NCBI GenBank assembly: GCA_030621685.1
Contig: JAUXHF010000149.1
Span: 1-5,300, forward strand
Origin: Spirochaetota bacterium
GTDB taxonomy: Bacteria > Spirochaetota > UBA12135 > COTS27
Direction of reading: 5' to 3'
DNA length: 5,300 bases
Positions 4,130-5,300 of the stretch are shown piece by piece. Position 1 is the first letter of the stretch; the number at the start of each line of letters is the position of its first letter. The position numbers were made by a program, and so were the translations under genes. The notes under the pieces were generated by a model. It had not been told where the DNA came from and did not search any database. It was given only the letters and a program-made list of their open reading frames with translations.

Positions 4130-5227
4130 ATGAAGTTCATATACGAAAAATTTGACCTGTTAAAATTGTTAAAGCAGGGAATGTTTGATAACCTGCAAAG
4201 TTTATTTTCTATGCTGCTGATGAAGTTAGCTGGAGATGTTGATGAAGCTTTGCATGTTATGGAGGCTTTGCAAAATGAAGGTTATATAGATGACAACATA
4301 GATCTACAAGACTTCCAAGATTTATTAGAAGAAAAAAAGATTATTCAAAGAGATCCTCTAAGCGATGGCTATCGGCTTAGCCATCTAGGCAATTTCAAAC
4401 TTCGAGAGCATGCTTTTGAAGAGATTTTTGCTAAATTGAAACGGGGGAGAGTAGGTGAACATGTTTTAGAAGAGGCAGGCGGAAGCCCCGAGCTATCTTC
4501 TGAAAAACGCCCCTACCACTTTGGCGATGAACCTCGTTCTATTGATTACTTGGCCAGCATGCTTAATACGGTTCGCCGGGAGGCATCTTTAGACCTCATG
4601 ATGAATGAGGATGACCTAGAGGTTTATGAAAGCGATAGGACTTCTGATTTAGCGGTTAGCTTGCTTATTGATATTTCGCATTCCATGGTTCTTTATGGCG
4701 AAGACAGGATTACGCCAGCAAAAAAACTAGCTTTAGCGCTTACACATTATATTAAAACTCGATTTCCTAAGGATGATTTAAGCATTGTGCTTTTTGGCGA
4801 TACGGCGCAAGAAATTCACTCTGCGGACCTTATGAAACTTTCGGCTGGCCCCTATCACACGAACACGCAGATGGGCTTGCGCAAGGCAAGGCAGATCCTG
4901 CTCCAGAAAAAGCAGGTCAACAAGCAGATTATTATGATTACCGATGGCAAGCCTTCTATTATCAAATTAAACGATGGCAGCTATTATAAAAATCCTTTTG
5001 GCCTAGACCCTAAAATAGTAAACCGTACTTTAAACGAGGCCATTCTCTGCCGTAAGCGTTCTATTCCAATTACCACATTTATGATAGCAAACGACCCAAG
5101 TCTAATTGATTTTGTTCATAAACTTACTAAGGTAAATTGCGGGAAGGCTTTTTACTGCGATATTGATAACTTAGAATCCTTTGTTATCGAGAATTTCATG
5201 AATAACCGAAAAAGTCGTTTATATTAA
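4130..5227 (+). CDS. VWA-domain protein with complete MIDAS, partner of the MoxR-type ATPase
   Basis: This is a 365-residue protein. Residues 1-105 are helical, and 66-103 (ending in LSHLGNFKLREHAFEEIFAKLKR) look like a winged-helix-type segment. RPYHFGDEP (127-135) leads into the VWA domain from about 173. The metal-ion-dependent adhesion site is complete: DISHS (Asp181, Ser183, Ser185), a Thr in HTNTQMGL (Thr244 or Thr246) and ITDGKP (Asp272). This pattern, including the C-terminal FVHKLTKVNCGKAFY, matches from memory a VWA family that travels with a COG1239-like AAA+ gene in many phyla. There is no signal peptide or membrane span, so it should act in the cytoplasm, probably recruiting clients to the ATPase. 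It follows the ATPase gene by 87 bp and is closed by a terminator. No clear Shine-Dalgarno precedes the ATG at 4130, but the conserved-looking N-terminus and lack of a better start favour it. Function is unknown. Confidence 0.88.
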   Translation: MKFIYEKFDLLKLLKQGMFDNLQSLFSMLLMKLAGDVDEALHVMEALQNEGYIDDNIDLQDFQDLLEEKKIIQRDPLSDGYRLSHLGNFKLREHAFEEIFAKLKRGRVGEHVLEEAGGSPELSSEKRPYHFGDEPRSIDYLASMLNTVRREASLDLMMNEDDLEVYESDRTSDLAVSLLIDISHSMVLYGEDRITPAKKLALALTHYIKTRFPKDDLSIVLFGDTAQEIHSADLMKLSAGPYHTNTQMGLRKARQILLQKKQVNKQIIMITDGKPSIIKLNDGSYYKNPFGLDPKIVNRTLNEAILCRKRSIPITTFMIANDPSLIDFVHKLTKVNCGKAFYCDIDNLESFVIENFMNNRKSRLY

Positions 5228-5258
5228 TTCATTTTTTTTATAGCTAAACAGCTTTTTC

Positions 5259-5292
5259 CCAGCAAGTTAAGATAACTTGCTGGAGGCTTTTT
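5259..5292 (+). terminator. Intrinsic terminator of the AAA+/VWA operon
   Basis: An 11-bp perfect stem (CCAGCAAGTTA at 5259-5269 with TAACTTGCTGG at 5273-5283) has a 3-base loop AGA. Four bases later comes a run of five T's (5288-5292). It starts 32 bases after the VWA stop codon and reads in the + direction only, since no T run follows on the other strand. It is the strongest terminator in the window. Confidence 0.85.
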
Positions 5293-5300
5293 GCTGCGAT

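Noticed and set aside
5124..5135. TTACTAAGGTAA, resembling the core of the palindrome at 29-44 and 55-70
   Set aside because: It shares only the ACTAAGGT core, has different arms and sits inside the VWA coding sequence (Leu-Thr-Lys-Val), so it is most likely coincidence.

Overview
This is a four-gene stretch of a moderately AT-rich bacterial genome, with every gene on the + strand. A predicted lipoprotein and a phospholipid-modifying cyclopropane-synthase-type enzyme suggest a diderm (Gram-negative type) bacterium. I cannot assign a phylum from this window. The atypical lipobox (LNSC) and AT-rich spacers would fit spirochaetes or several other groups, but that is a weak hint only.

Layout: 1-71, leader with two copies of a 16-bp palindrome. 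72-722, a membrane-targeted lipoprotein with an LPP20-like look and a very acidic tail. 723-1126, a 404-bp gap with no convincing gene; it holds an inverted repeat, a 28-bp tandem repeat carrying ribosome-binding-site and ATG signals, a nest of mutually compatible hairpins, and a TATAAT box. 1127-2344, a cyclopropane-fatty-acyl-phospholipid-synthase-like methyltransferase with altered active-site positions. 2345-2530, a gap with two independent head-to-tail duplications and hairpins. 2531-4042, a MoxR/ChlI-type AAA+ ATPase starting at TTG. 4043-4129, a short spacer with a long bulged hairpin. 4130-5227, a VWA-domain protein with an intact MIDAS. 5259-5292, a clear intrinsic terminator.

The AAA+ and VWA genes form a recognisable two-gene unit ending at the terminator. 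It is often annotated as 'magnesium chelatase', but more likely it is a MoxR/VWA chaperone-like or complex-remodelling pair whose client is unknown. The lipoprotein and the methyltransferase are probably separate transcription units, because of the gap between them and its promoter-like element. They share only a general cell-envelope theme.

The least ordinary parts are (a) the spacers, three of which carry two-copy short direct repeats, several overlapping translation-start signals, and (b) the methyltransferase, whose cysteine and histidine known to line the bicarbonate site in E. coli Cfa are Ser and Gln here. No mobile element, CRISPR array, tRNA or rRNA was seen.
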